Positions 27,076 to 34,229 of a stretch of 64,000 nt of DNA are shown piece after piece (position 1 is the stretch's first letter; each line of letters starts with the position of its first letter). The stretch is from Fluviicola sp. Its GTDB lineage: Bacteria; Bacteroidota; Bacteroidia; Flavobacteriales_D; Crocinitomicaceae. The translations under genes and the position numbers were made by a program. The notes under the pieces were generated by a model. It searched no databases and was not told the origin of the DNA. It saw nothing but the letters and a program-made list of their open reading frames with translations. Location: positions 124,001 through 188,000 of the forward strand of contig NZ_JAQSWB010000009.1 in assembly GCF_029266855.1 (NCBI RefSeq), written 5' to 3'.

Positions 27076-27531
27076 CTATTTCTTGCAATTACTTGCGATC
27101 TGGGTCATCACCTTCGTGGTGATCTGCATTTCTTCCTGCGTCAATCCGCTTAATGCCGTAGCACGGTTGTCGGGGATCACTTCATCCATGGCATCCATGG
27201 CGTCCAATGCTTTCTGGGTAACCAAAATATCCATTTTCCTGCGATCTGCTTTATTGATCTTGCGCTTCAGGTATTTTGATTCCACCAGCAGGTTAATCAT
27301 TCTGTTTACAGAGGCTGCGTCCTTAAACACCAATTCCGAAATTTCGTTTTGCTGGATCCCCGGATTTTCAATCAAACATTTAATGACCAGCCATTGGTCA
27401 ATTGTAATTTGATGCCCCAAAGACCTTAACCGAGCTTGCGCAAATTGCCGATAAGTTCTAATAGCTCTGTCGATCTTATAAAAAATAATCGAATCTAGTT
27501 TTTCCACTTGTAAAATGTTGTTGTAGTACAT
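27076..27531 (-). CDS. MarR-family transcriptional regulator
   Basis: A 151-residue winged-helix repressor or activator. The fold is recognisable: a first helix (FYKIDRAIRTYRQFAQARLRSLG), ITIDQWLVIKCLIENPGIQQNEISELVFKDAASVNRMINLLVESKYLKR as the helix-turn-helix, and the wing with RRKMDILVTQKALDAMD. MarR proteins often respond to phenolic or oxidising small molecules. It converges on the DoxX/flavodoxin pair across the hairpin field and follows the araC-type gene on the same strand by 29 bases. An inverted repeat GTTAT-N4-ATAAC in that gap is a candidate operator. Confidence 0.9.
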   Translation of the reverse strand: MYYNNILQVEKLDSIIFYKIDRAIRTYRQFAQARLRSLGHQITIDQWLVIKCLIENPGIQQNEISELVFKDAASVNRMINLLVESKYLKRKINKADRRKMDILVTQKALDAMDAMDEVIPDNRATALSGLTQEEMQITTKVMTQIASNCKK

Positions 27532-27560
27532 GATAAATTGAGTTATAGTAATAACGTCAT

Positions 27561-27902
27561 TTACTCACTCCAAGTTGCATTCCGTGGACAAAATCCGTGA
27601 ATTCTTTTAAATGCCTTGCTAAATGAGGCAAGATCTGCATATCCGAAAATTGAGCTTATTTCTGTCCAGGTATAAGAATCCTCAATATGTAACTTTCTGG
27701 CTTTCTCCATTTTAAGATTGCGGAAGTAACTTGCAGGACCGATGCCCATGTGTGCTTTAAAACTTTTATTCAGTTTGGAGACTGAAAATCCAATCATCCG
27801 GGCATGGTTTGCCACATCGAAATTTTCATGCGGATGCTCGTTCATGTAAGTAATTAACTTCTCAATTGCCTTACAGTCTTCTGGATGCAAAATCTTATTC
27901 AT
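27561..27902 (-). CDS. AraC-type DNA-binding protein (DNA-binding domain only)
   Basis: A 113-residue protein consisting only of the two-helix-turn-helix AraC domain: ENFDVANHARMIGFSVSKLNKSFKAHMGIGPASYFRNLKMEKARKLH (HTH 1 and linker) and SYTWTEISSIFGYADLASFSKAFKRIHGFCPRNA (HTH 2, with the conserved FGY.D..SFSKAFKR.HG.CP pattern). There is no sensor domain, so the input must come from expression level or a partner. The start is ATG 27902; a TTG six bases upstream is ignored. It is probably co-transcribed with the marR-type gene. A -7 element TACCTTTG lies on the minus strand at 27922-27929. Confidence 0.88.
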   Translation of the reverse strand: MNKILHPEDCKAIEKLITYMNEHPHENFDVANHARMIGFSVSKLNKSFKAHMGIGPASYFRNLKMEKARKLHIEDSYTWTEISSIFGYADLASFSKAFKRIHGFCPRNATWSE

Positions 27903-27930
27903 AGTCAATGGATTACCTAAACAAAGGTAA

Positions 27931-27948
27931 TAATTGATACATCAATTA
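27931..27948. promoter_or_regulatory. Inverted repeat upstream of the araC-type gene
   Basis: TAATTGAT-AC-ATCAATTA has perfect 8-bp arms. It sits just upstream (minus strand) of the -7 element at 27922-27929, the place expected for an operator over the -33 region. It may bind the AraC-type or the MarR-type product. Confidence 0.5.
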
Positions 27949-28341
27949 ATAAATCATAATCACTTTATATTACCACTTGTCATTGAATCTGAACCGCTTA
28001 CAAATTCGGGTAAAAACAGACAACAAAAAACCAAACAAAAAGGATGATTTTTGGAGAAACAATTAAATATAAAGGATATGATACGATGGTTTTCACATCA
28101 AACAAGCATTATCGATCTTTTCGCAATTTTCGGTAAAAAATAACTCAAGATATTTCTTCACAGAAAGGTCCCGTTTAGTTTTAACCCATGAAGAAAACGT
28201 TGTTTAATCAGGGTACATGGAGATATAGAGTACGGTTAGGTAATATAAGTTTGAATGCTTCAGCATTTAACAAAGCAAAACGAACGGAATACCTGCCTGA
28301 TGAAGAAAACCAGCTGTATAGCTGAGTAAATTAAAGAGAAG
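27949..28341 (+). other. Gap with two weak small open frames
   Basis: This 390-base gap contains no recognisable gene. Two ATG-started frames are open: 28044-28136 (30 codons, MIFGETIKYKGYDTMVF...) and 28188-28325 (45 codons, MKKTLFNQGTWRYRVRLGNI...YLPDEENQLYS). The first has an AAAAAGG stretch just upstream. The second ends 16 bases before a terminator hairpin. Neither resembles a family I know, and chance is a fair explanation. Confidence 0.3.
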
Positions 28342-28373
28342 AAGCCCCCCTTTCTAGCTAGAGGGGCTTTTTT
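28342..28373 (+). terminator. Hairpin terminator between the gap and the MFS gene
   Basis: AAGCCCCCCT pairs with AGAGGGGCTT (one mismatch) around TTCTAGCT, followed by six T on the plus strand. It overlaps the MFS stop codon and may also end that minus-strand transcript. Its plus-strand T-tract suggests something is transcribed from the gap. Confidence 0.75.
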
Positions 28374-29640
28374 AGCTTTCCATAGATTCTTCCATTTTTT
28401 CATCCAGAAGTGCTTCATTTGCCTTAAATGCAATCTTGCTGAATACATAGCGCAAAAGAATCAGGGCAATAAGAGCCAAAGCTCCTGCTACGAAGAAAGG
28501 TGTCCCGTAAAAGATTGAATTTTTTTCTGCCAAAGGAACAGACTTATAAAAAATCCAGATCATGAACATCGGACCGACAATTTCTGCCAAACTCATTAAT
28601 GAAGTAAAAATACCTTGTAATTCTCCCTGTTCATTACTCTTTACTTCACCCGAAACCAATGAGCGAATGCTTGGATCCACAATTCCTGAAAATGCATAAG
28701 GCAAAATAATCACATACATCATCCAGCCATAAGGAACCAAACCGATTCCAAGTGTTACCAGGCTCAGGATCACCAAGCCTAATGTTGCTGCTCCCTTCTC
28801 TCCCATTTTCTTAACGATCCATCCGGCCATTGCTCCCTGGACAACTCCAAAGCAAACACCAACTACCGCAAGTGAAATTCCAACATCGCGAATTTCCCAC
28901 CCAAAACGCGCAATGGTGTAATAATTCCAAACGGAATGCACCGCCATGTTTGAGAGCAAAACGATGAATGTAACCACAAACAATCCCCTGTACTTCGGAA
29001 AATGAACGATTTGTTTGATCGCACCAATGGGGTTTGCGCGCTTGATCTCAAATTTTCTTCTATCGCCCGGAGGCAATGATTCTTTCAAAAAGATTAAACC
29101 ATAAATGAAATTTGCCAAAGACAAAAATGCCGCTACCATAAAAGGAACGCGTAATCCGAATTCGGATGCAACTCCACCGATTGCGGGGCCTATAATAAAT
29201 CCGATTCCAAACGCAGCTCCGATCAACCCGAAATTCCGGGCTCTGTTATCATCTGTAGAAATATCCGCAATATAAGCAGCCGCAGTAGTGAAACTCGCTC
29301 CAAACATCCCCGAAACAGCTCTACCAACTATTAGCCAGGCTAAACTCGGAGCAAAAAACATGAAAACATAGTCCAGGCCTAAACCCAAAAGTGACATTAA
29401 GATAATGGGCCTGCGGCCATAACGATCACTTAAATTCCCGATCAGCGGTGAAAACAAAAACTGCATTGCCGCATAGGTAATCAACACAGGTATTGAATAC
29501 TTGGAAGATTCTGTAATCGACAAATGGGTTGCATCAGCAATCAAACTTGGAAGGGAAGGGATGATAATCCCCAACCCGATAGAATCGATACAAATCGTAA
29601 TTAAAATAAAAATTAAGCCTTGGGTCTGTTTTTCACTCAT
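28372..29640 (-). CDS. MFS transporter, TCR/Tet-like drug:H+ antiporter family
   Basis: A 422-residue inner-membrane protein with 12 predicted helices. The MFS signature A motif GNLSDRYGRRPI lies between helices 2 and 3. ISTDDNRARNFGLIGAAFGIGFIIGPAIGG is the motif C antiporter signature of the 12-TM exporter families (TetA, Bcr and relatives). Such proteins export drugs or metabolites in exchange for protons; the substrate cannot be predicted, and no resistance claim is made. It is a single gene with a terminator at its end. TAATTTTG lies 4 bases before the ATG. Confidence 0.88.
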   Translation of the reverse strand: MSEKQTQGLIFILITICIDSIGLGIIIPSLPSLIADATHLSITESSKYSIPVLITYAAMQFLFSPLIGNLSDRYGRRPIILMSLLGLGLDYVFMFFAPSLAWLIVGRAVSGMFGASFTTAAAYIADISTDDNRARNFGLIGAAFGIGFIIGPAIGGVASEFGLRVPFMVAAFLSLANFIYGLIFLKESLPPGDRRKFEIKRANPIGAIKQIVHFPKYRGLFVVTFIVLLSNMAVHSVWNYYTIARFGWEIRDVGISLAVVGVCFGVVQGAMAGWIVKKMGEKGAATLGLVILSLVTLGIGLVPYGWMMYVIILPYAFSGIVDPSIRSLVSGEVKSNEQGELQGIFTSLMSLAEIVGPMFMIWIFYKSVPLAEKNSIFYGTPFFVAGALALIALILLRYVFSKIAFKANEALLDEKMEESMES

Positions 29641-29644
29641 GCCA

Positions 29645-29652
29645 CAAAATTA
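29645..29652 (-). promoter_or_regulatory. -7 element four bases before the MFS start
   Basis: TAATTTTG on the minus strand, then TGGC and ATG. If it is used, transcription would begin at or next to the start codon. No -33 TTG is visible. Confidence 0.4.
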
Positions 29653-29714
29653 AGGATTCATTTTCTTTATGGGAAATCTGAATTTTAATTTTAGGTAAAA
29701 TGTACCTTATAAAT

Positions 29715-29815
29715 TATGAATGTCCCAATTATCAATTATCAATTATCAATTATGAATGTCTCAATTAACAAGAATAGAATGCTCTTCCTGATAATTCATA
29801 ATTGATAATTCATAA
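29715..29815. repeat. Tandem ATCAATT units and matching inverted arm
   Basis: AATTATC is repeated three times in a row (29728-29748), then AATTATGAATG. A second arm (ATAATTCATAATTGATAATTCAT, starting at 29791) is roughly its reverse complement, about 35 bases away, so the region can fold into a long AT-rich hairpin. It lies between the divergent MFS and mnmD genes and runs up to the mnmD promoter. Confidence 0.6.
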
Positions 29816-29820
29816 ATAGC

Positions 29821-29828
29821 TAGCTTTG
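29821..29828 (+). promoter_or_regulatory. -7 element four bases before mnmD
   Basis: TAGCTTTG, then CAAC and ATG. A TTG at 29802-29804 is 16 bases upstream, shorter than the usual 19-21. It suggests a leaderless message. Confidence 0.5.
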
Positions 29829-29832
29829 CAAC

Positions 29833-30495
29833 ATGAAACGTGAATTGGTAAAAACTGCGGATGGCTCAACAACTATCTATCTTCCTGAGTGGAATGAACA
29901 TTATCACTCCAGTCATGGCGCATTGCAGGAAGCACAGCATGTTTTCATCAAGCATGGATTGAATCCGAAACCGGGTGATTACTTAACGATCTTCGAAATG
30001 GGTTTCGGAACAGGTTTAAATGCACTGCTGACTTATTTCGCTTCTGAAAAACGAAATCAATACGTTCACTACATTGGTTTGGAAGCCTTTCCGCCAAGCC
30101 CCGAAGAAATTGAGGGAATGAATTATACTTCGTTCACAAACGATGAGGAAGCAGCAGAAGTATTCAAGAAGATGCACCAGGTGGATTGGAATGTAGCCCG
30201 CGAGATCTCGGAGCATTTTGTATTGGAAAAAGTCCAAAAACAGATCCAGGACCTGGAATTGGGAAAGGAAACAATCGATTTATGTTATTACGATGCCTTT
30301 GGTCCGAGAGTTCAACCGGAATTATGGAGTCCCGAAATCTTCCGAAAAATATACGATTGGTTAAGCCCCGGCGGGGTTTTGGTGACTTACTGCGCAAAAG
30401 GACAGGTTAAGCGCGATTTAAAGTCCGTAGGATTTGAAGTAAGCACTCTTCCCGGTCCTCCCGGAAAACGGGAAATGACTAAGGCAATCAAATAA
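29833..30495 (+). CDS. mnmD: tRNA 5-methylaminomethyl-2-thiouridine methyltransferase MnmD
   Basis: SAM-dependent methyltransferase for the last step of mnm5s2U34 formation in tRNA wobble positions. In many bacteria it is the N-terminal half of MnmC; here it stands alone (220 residues) without the FAD-dependent MnmC oxidase half. The SAM loop FEMGFGTGLNALL (residues 56-68), the block HYIGLEAFPPS, the catalytic-side DAFGPRVQPELWSPEIF and TYCAKGQVKRDL are all characteristic. It is transcribed alone. How the MnmC1 oxidase step is handled cannot be judged from this window. Confidence 0.92.
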   Translation: MKRELVKTADGSTTIYLPEWNEHYHSSHGALQEAQHVFIKHGLNPKPGDYLTIFEMGFGTGLNALLTYFASEKRNQYVHYIGLEAFPPSPEEIEGMNYTSFTNDEEAAEVFKKMHQVDWNVAREISEHFVLEKVQKQIQDLELGKETIDLCYYDAFGPRVQPELWSPEIFRKIYDWLSPGGVLVTYCAKGQVKRDLKSVGFEVSTLPGPPGKREMTKAIK

Positions 30496-30562
30496 TTTCC
30501 GCCGCGGCAAACCGAAATCCCCAATTAAGAATTACTTTTAGATAGTAAAAAAAACACACAAA

Positions 30563-31060
30563 ATGGCAAACGTAACTTTAGGAGGAAATCCTCTACACAC
30601 AAGCGGTGAATTACCTGCAAAAGGATCTCACGCAGCAGACTTTTCCCTGGTAAATTCAGACTTAGGAACTACCTCACTTGACAACTTCAAAGGTAAAAAA
30701 CTGATTTTAAACATCTTTCCGAGTATTGATACCGGCACATGTGCGACTTCGGTTCGGGAATTCAATAAAAAGGCTTCTTCCCTGGAGAATACAACTGTTC
30801 TATGCATTTCACGCGATTTACCTTTCGCTCAAAAACGCTTCTGCGGGGCTGAAGGTATTGAGAACGTGGTAACACTTTCTGATTTCAGAGACGGTGAATT
30901 CGGAAAAAACTACGGTTTGGAGTTATTGGATGGCCCTTTAAAAGGTTTACATGCAAGATCTGTAGTTGTTTTGGATGAAAATCACAACGTGGTGTACACC
31001 GAATTGGTGCCGGAAATTAAAGATGAACCGAACTACGAAAAAGCTTTAGCGGCTTTATAA
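30563..31060 (+). CDS. tpx: Thiol peroxidase (Tpx-type peroxiredoxin)
   Basis: Thioredoxin-dependent peroxidase that removes hydrogen and alkyl peroxides. The 165 residues are full length: the peroxidatic Cys60 in SIDTGTCATSVREF and the resolving Cys94 in RFCGAEGI sit at the spacing of atypical two-cysteine Tpx proteins. An additional Cys81 is present, as in relatives. It follows mnmD by 67 bases and ends in a terminator; TACTTTTA just upstream may be a weak -7 element. It is one of two peroxidases in the window (see the glutathione peroxidase at 52.5 kb). Confidence 0.96.
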   Translation: MANVTLGGNPLHTSGELPAKGSHAADFSLVNSDLGTTSLDNFKGKKLILNIFPSIDTGTCATSVREFNKKASSLENTTVLCISRDLPFAQKRFCGAEGIENVVTLSDFRDGEFGKNYGLELLDGPLKGLHARSVVVLDENHNVVYTELVPEIKDEPNYEKALAAL

Positions 31061-31077
31061 AAACATACACATTCCGG

Positions 31078-31110
31078 AATCCCGTTTTTGCGCAAGCAGA
31101 GCGGGATTTT
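31078..31110 (+). terminator. Terminator after tpx
   Basis: AATCCCG (31078-31084) pairs with CGGGATT (31102-31108), followed by a T-rich run. An outer TTCCGGAA-like pair flanks it. It lies between converging genes. Confidence 0.7.
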
Positions 31111-31125
31111 GTATTTCCGGAAAAT

Positions 31126-33573
31126 CTATTCTCCGCCTACATTCGGTAAATTCAAACCTTCCGAATCGTTCTTTTCTATCCTCCCGAATGAATAAGAAAG
31201 TTTGAACCAGATAATGCGCGTGTCTTGTTTTGAATAGCTGTTCATGTGAATATTCGGAAAGGAAACACGGGCATTGCTTTGATCCGTATTAAAAATATCT
31301 TCAAATGAGATGGAAGTTTTCCATTTTTTATCCTGGAACTCCCTGCTTAGGATCACATCAAATCCGGAACGGTTTCTCACAAATTCATAGATCTGATAAT
31401 TTCCTTTGCTTGTGATATAATAGTCGATATTCATTCGGATCTTCCACGGCAAAATAAATTGTGAATAGACACCCAATGTCCACATGCCTTTATTCCGATT
31501 CACATAATTGTAGCCGGCAATACTTGTTTTCGTAAATGAGCTATAGATATATAAAAAGGACATTTTTTCCACGTCAACCGGCTCATCCATAAACTTCAAT
31601 CCTTTGGTAAACAACACGAAAGGAACAGGAAGAGCAAAAAAGTAGTTAAGTGAATTCACATTGCTGTACGTGCGGAAAGTCTGAATCGTTTGCACTGAAT
31701 TGGGTTCAACTACCACCTCGTTCAGATTCAAAAATTGAGAATGTGTAAAATTGACGGATAACTGTGCGTAATCAAAGAAAGTGATTTTGAACTGTGCGTT
31801 GTCATAAAAATTGGGTTTCAGCTGCGTATTTCCGCTCGAAGAAGTAAATTGGTCGTAATATCCCGAATTATTAGGATCGAACTGTGAAAAGTTTGGAATC
31901 CCGATTTTCCGGGAATAGGTACCAATAACATTCACCAGCGAATTCATACGGTAAATGGCGTTAAAGGAGGGAAATAAATTGAAATAATTATTCGCGGCGG
32001 AAGCAGAAACATTGGAATTCCGGTTTAATCCGAAATTTTCTGCCCGCAAGCCCGCTCCGATAGAGACCTTCTTCCCCAGCTTCTTTTTTAAATCAACGTA
32101 AGCGGCAATGTTGTCTTCCTGGTAATCAAAATCTATAACTGAGGTATAAAATGGATTCTCAAAAATGTCGGAAGAGGAATTATTCAAATTGTATGAGCCG
32201 GTATTATCAACATGCATCAAGCTATATTTCACTCCCGTATTCAAATAGAATTTGATTTTCTCGAAAGGAATTTCAGCATCTGCTCTCATATAAAAGCGGT
32301 TGATGTTCATAAAGTAATCCAAAATACTGTAATCTTCGTCTGCAGAAACCCGTTGGATATTGCTTCTTTTTGATGTATTCCGGTAGTTGGAATAAAATGC
32401 GGTTACATTCAGCACTCGTTTTAATGTATCAAATTCCTGCCGAAACTTGAGAATTCCTTCATTTCCTATTCCGTAGTTGCGGGAATTATAATCCGTTTGA
32501 AGTTCCACGGCAGGTACAATGGATTGGCTTCCCGTAAGAGAAGTCCCCTTAATGCGGTTATCGCCGAAAGATCCGTTATAGTTTAGGATCAAAGTGGAAC
32601 GTTTTGACAAATTCAATGTCACGGAAGGTTTAAAATAATAGTAGCTGTTCAGGGTTTGCTCCTTTCTGTCCGAATTTAAACCGATCGTGGGACTGAATGA
32701 GTTAAACACCCGTTCAGAAGTATCTCTGCTCGACCGTTCGTTGTATGAATACCCGGCCTGAAACTGCCAGCTCCATTTGGACTGCCTTCCGCTCATTACA
32801 ATCGAAGGAGAAATTTTCTGATTTTGATTCAACCCATAATTCAAAGTAACGGTTCCCGACAACCACTTGGTCGCTTTTCCAATGCTATTGATGTTGATCA
32901 CCGCACCGCTCACGTTGGCATCAAAAGATGCACCGGGATTGGAAATAATCTCAATCGTTTCCACCGAATTTGCCGGTAAACTTTTCAGGAGGTTCATCAG
33001 ATCATCTGTTGACAAACTGCTCGGAACTCCTTCAAAATAAACGGTTGCCAACTGCCCACCGATAGCAAAACCACCTCCCGGATAAGGCATAACTCCCGGA
33101 ATTTTCAAAATGGCGTCGTATATACTGCTGATCGATAACACCGGATTATCTTTCACAATTAAAGTCGTTTTATCCGCTTCGATCTCGATAAACTTGCGTT
33201 GTACACCGGTGATCGTTACCTCATCCAAATTGGAAACCGGTTCTTTCAATGCGAACGGCCCCAGCTCAATCGTGTCTGCTGTAGACGACTTAATTTCAAA
33301 ACTTAATAAGATCGGCTGATACAGTTGTGTCTGAATCGTAAAAGAATAAATTCCGTCAACCTTAGGGATTTCAATAATTTGCTGACAGGCTGAAAACGCT
33401 TCTTTTTTCAAAATACTGTCTTTCCCGTCAATTTTTGCAGAGATAATCAGTTGCTTTGAGACATCTTCACACGGAATATCTTTTCCAGTCAGGGAAAACC
33501 GGATCCACTGAGATTGCCCGTATAGACCAACCGAAAGAAAAAGGCAACAGATAAGTCCGAAAATTCGAATCAT
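31126..33573 (-). CDS. Outer-membrane beta-barrel receptor (TonB-dependent type, OMP_b-brl_3)
   Basis: An 815-residue outer-membrane protein. The signal peptide ends at LYGQ. A carboxypeptidase-regulatory-like N-terminal domain (to about residue 110) leads to a plug region (VTITGVQRKFIEIEADKTTLIVKDNPVLS, then ILKIPGV and NPGASFDANVSGAVINI). A large barrel of aromatic-rich strands follows, and the protein ends in WFKLSYSFGR plus a short tail. This is the pattern of the outer membrane beta-barrel family related to TonB-dependent receptors in Bacteroidota. The ligand is unknown and there is no adjacent SusD-like gene. It would be energised by ExbB/ExbD/TonB such as those at 17.5-21.2 kb. Confidence 0.85.
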   Translation of the reverse strand: MIRIFGLICCLFLSVGLYGQSQWIRFSLTGKDIPCEDVSKQLIISAKIDGKDSILKKEAFSACQQIIEIPKVDGIYSFTIQTQLYQPILLSFEIKSSTADTIELGPFALKEPVSNLDEVTITGVQRKFIEIEADKTTLIVKDNPVLSISSIYDAILKIPGVMPYPGGGFAIGGQLATVYFEGVPSSLSTDDLMNLLKSLPANSVETIEIISNPGASFDANVSGAVININSIGKATKWLSGTVTLNYGLNQNQKISPSIVMSGRQSKWSWQFQAGYSYNERSSRDTSERVFNSFSPTIGLNSDRKEQTLNSYYYFKPSVTLNLSKRSTLILNYNGSFGDNRIKGTSLTGSQSIVPAVELQTDYNSRNYGIGNEGILKFRQEFDTLKRVLNVTAFYSNYRNTSKRSNIQRVSADEDYSILDYFMNINRFYMRADAEIPFEKIKFYLNTGVKYSLMHVDNTGSYNLNNSSSDIFENPFYTSVIDFDYQEDNIAAYVDLKKKLGKKVSIGAGLRAENFGLNRNSNVSASAANNYFNLFPSFNAIYRMNSLVNVIGTYSRKIGIPNFSQFDPNNSGYYDQFTSSSGNTQLKPNFYDNAQFKITFFDYAQLSVNFTHSQFLNLNEVVVEPNSVQTIQTFRTYSNVNSLNYFFALPVPFVLFTKGLKFMDEPVDVEKMSFLYIYSSFTKTSIAGYNYVNRNKGMWTLGVYSQFILPWKIRMNIDYYITSKGNYQIYEFVRNRSGFDVILSREFQDKKWKTSISFEDIFNTDQSNARVSFPNIHMNSYSKQDTRIIWFKLSYSFGRIEKNDSEGLNLPNVGGE

Positions 33574-33691
33574 GGAATTAAGATCAGTTTTGAATGATGT
33601 AAAAATAATACTAATGCTTTTAGGGAAAGTGACTTTTGGATGGGTGGTTACAATTAAGGATGTGGAATTCCATAAGGAAATTCATTTAGTG

Positions 33692-33771
33692 AGAATTCGC
33701 GTTTTAACGAACCGGAAAAACATCCTTTATTTAAAAAAGACTAGAATTCTAGTTTTAACGAACCAGAAAAA
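33692..33771 (+). promoter_or_regulatory. Two long direct repeats upstream of the winged-helix gene
   Basis: Two 29-base copies (33692-33720 and 33743-33771) start 51 bases apart and agree at 26 positions. Their core GTTTTAACGAACC is identical and is followed by an A-run. The second copy ends 60 bases before the ATG at 33832. Spacing near five helical turns and the position suggest operator sites, possibly for the gene's own product. Confidence 0.5.
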
Positions 33772-33831
33772 ATAAAAAATCCCTTGCATTCAAATCATAT
33801 TTTTCTCTAACTTATATAAGAAAGATAAATT

Positions 33832-34164
33832 ATGCCTGCAAAAAGAAATTATGGATTAGCTGTAGATCGCACGCCAACTACACTTTTGGGAAGAGCTATT
33901 TCTCATGAAATCAGAATTGAGATATTGGATATTCTATTAAGAGAGAAGAATATAAAAAGTCTCGATCTTTCTAAAAAATTCAAGACTACCAAATCAACCA
34001 TTCATCATCATCTTGAAATGCTAAAAGCAGCAGATTTAGTCCTTTTGGAGTATCGGGTTCACTATTACGAGCTTTTGATCCCAAAACCAAGAAGGAAATT
34101 GGTAAAAGAGTTGGTCAACTTAGATCATTTACTAAGATTAAAAACAAATCATTTTTTAGATTAA
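33832..34164 (+). CDS. Small winged-helix (ArsR-like) transcriptional regulator
   Basis: A 110-residue protein whose middle is a winged helix-turn-helix: RAISHEIRIEILDILLREKNIKSLDLSKKFKTTKSTIHHHLEMLKAADLVLLEYRVHYYELL (residues 22-83). The ISHEIRIEILDIL start is typical of ArsR-type helix 1, and STIHHHLEMLKAADLV of the recognition helix region. No cysteine metal site is present. A basic stretch (KPRRKLVKE) precedes the C-terminal helix. It lies between the receptor and comM, 65 bases before comM. The target is unknown; paired direct repeats upstream suggest autoregulation. Confidence 0.8.
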   Translation: MPAKRNYGLAVDRTPTTLLGRAISHEIRIEILDILLREKNIKSLDLSKKFKTTKSTIHHHLEMLKAADLVLLEYRVHYYELLIPKPRRKLVKELVNLDHLLRLKTNHFLD

Positions 34165-34229
34165 TTTTTAATCAATCTATTGTTTTAAATCAACTTTCTG
34201 CATAACTTAAAGTAAAAAACGAAACATTT

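Noticed and set aside
27931-27948. Fnr/Crp box at the TAATTGAT-AC-ATCAATTA repeat
   Set aside because: The Fnr/Crp-type site needs about four bases between half-sites (TTGAT-N4-ATCAA); here there are two. Kept only as a generic operator candidate.
28372-29640. Tetracycline resistance gene
   Set aside because: The protein has general drug:H+ antiporter motifs, but these do not define tetracycline export and there is no adjacent TetR or ribosomal protection gene.
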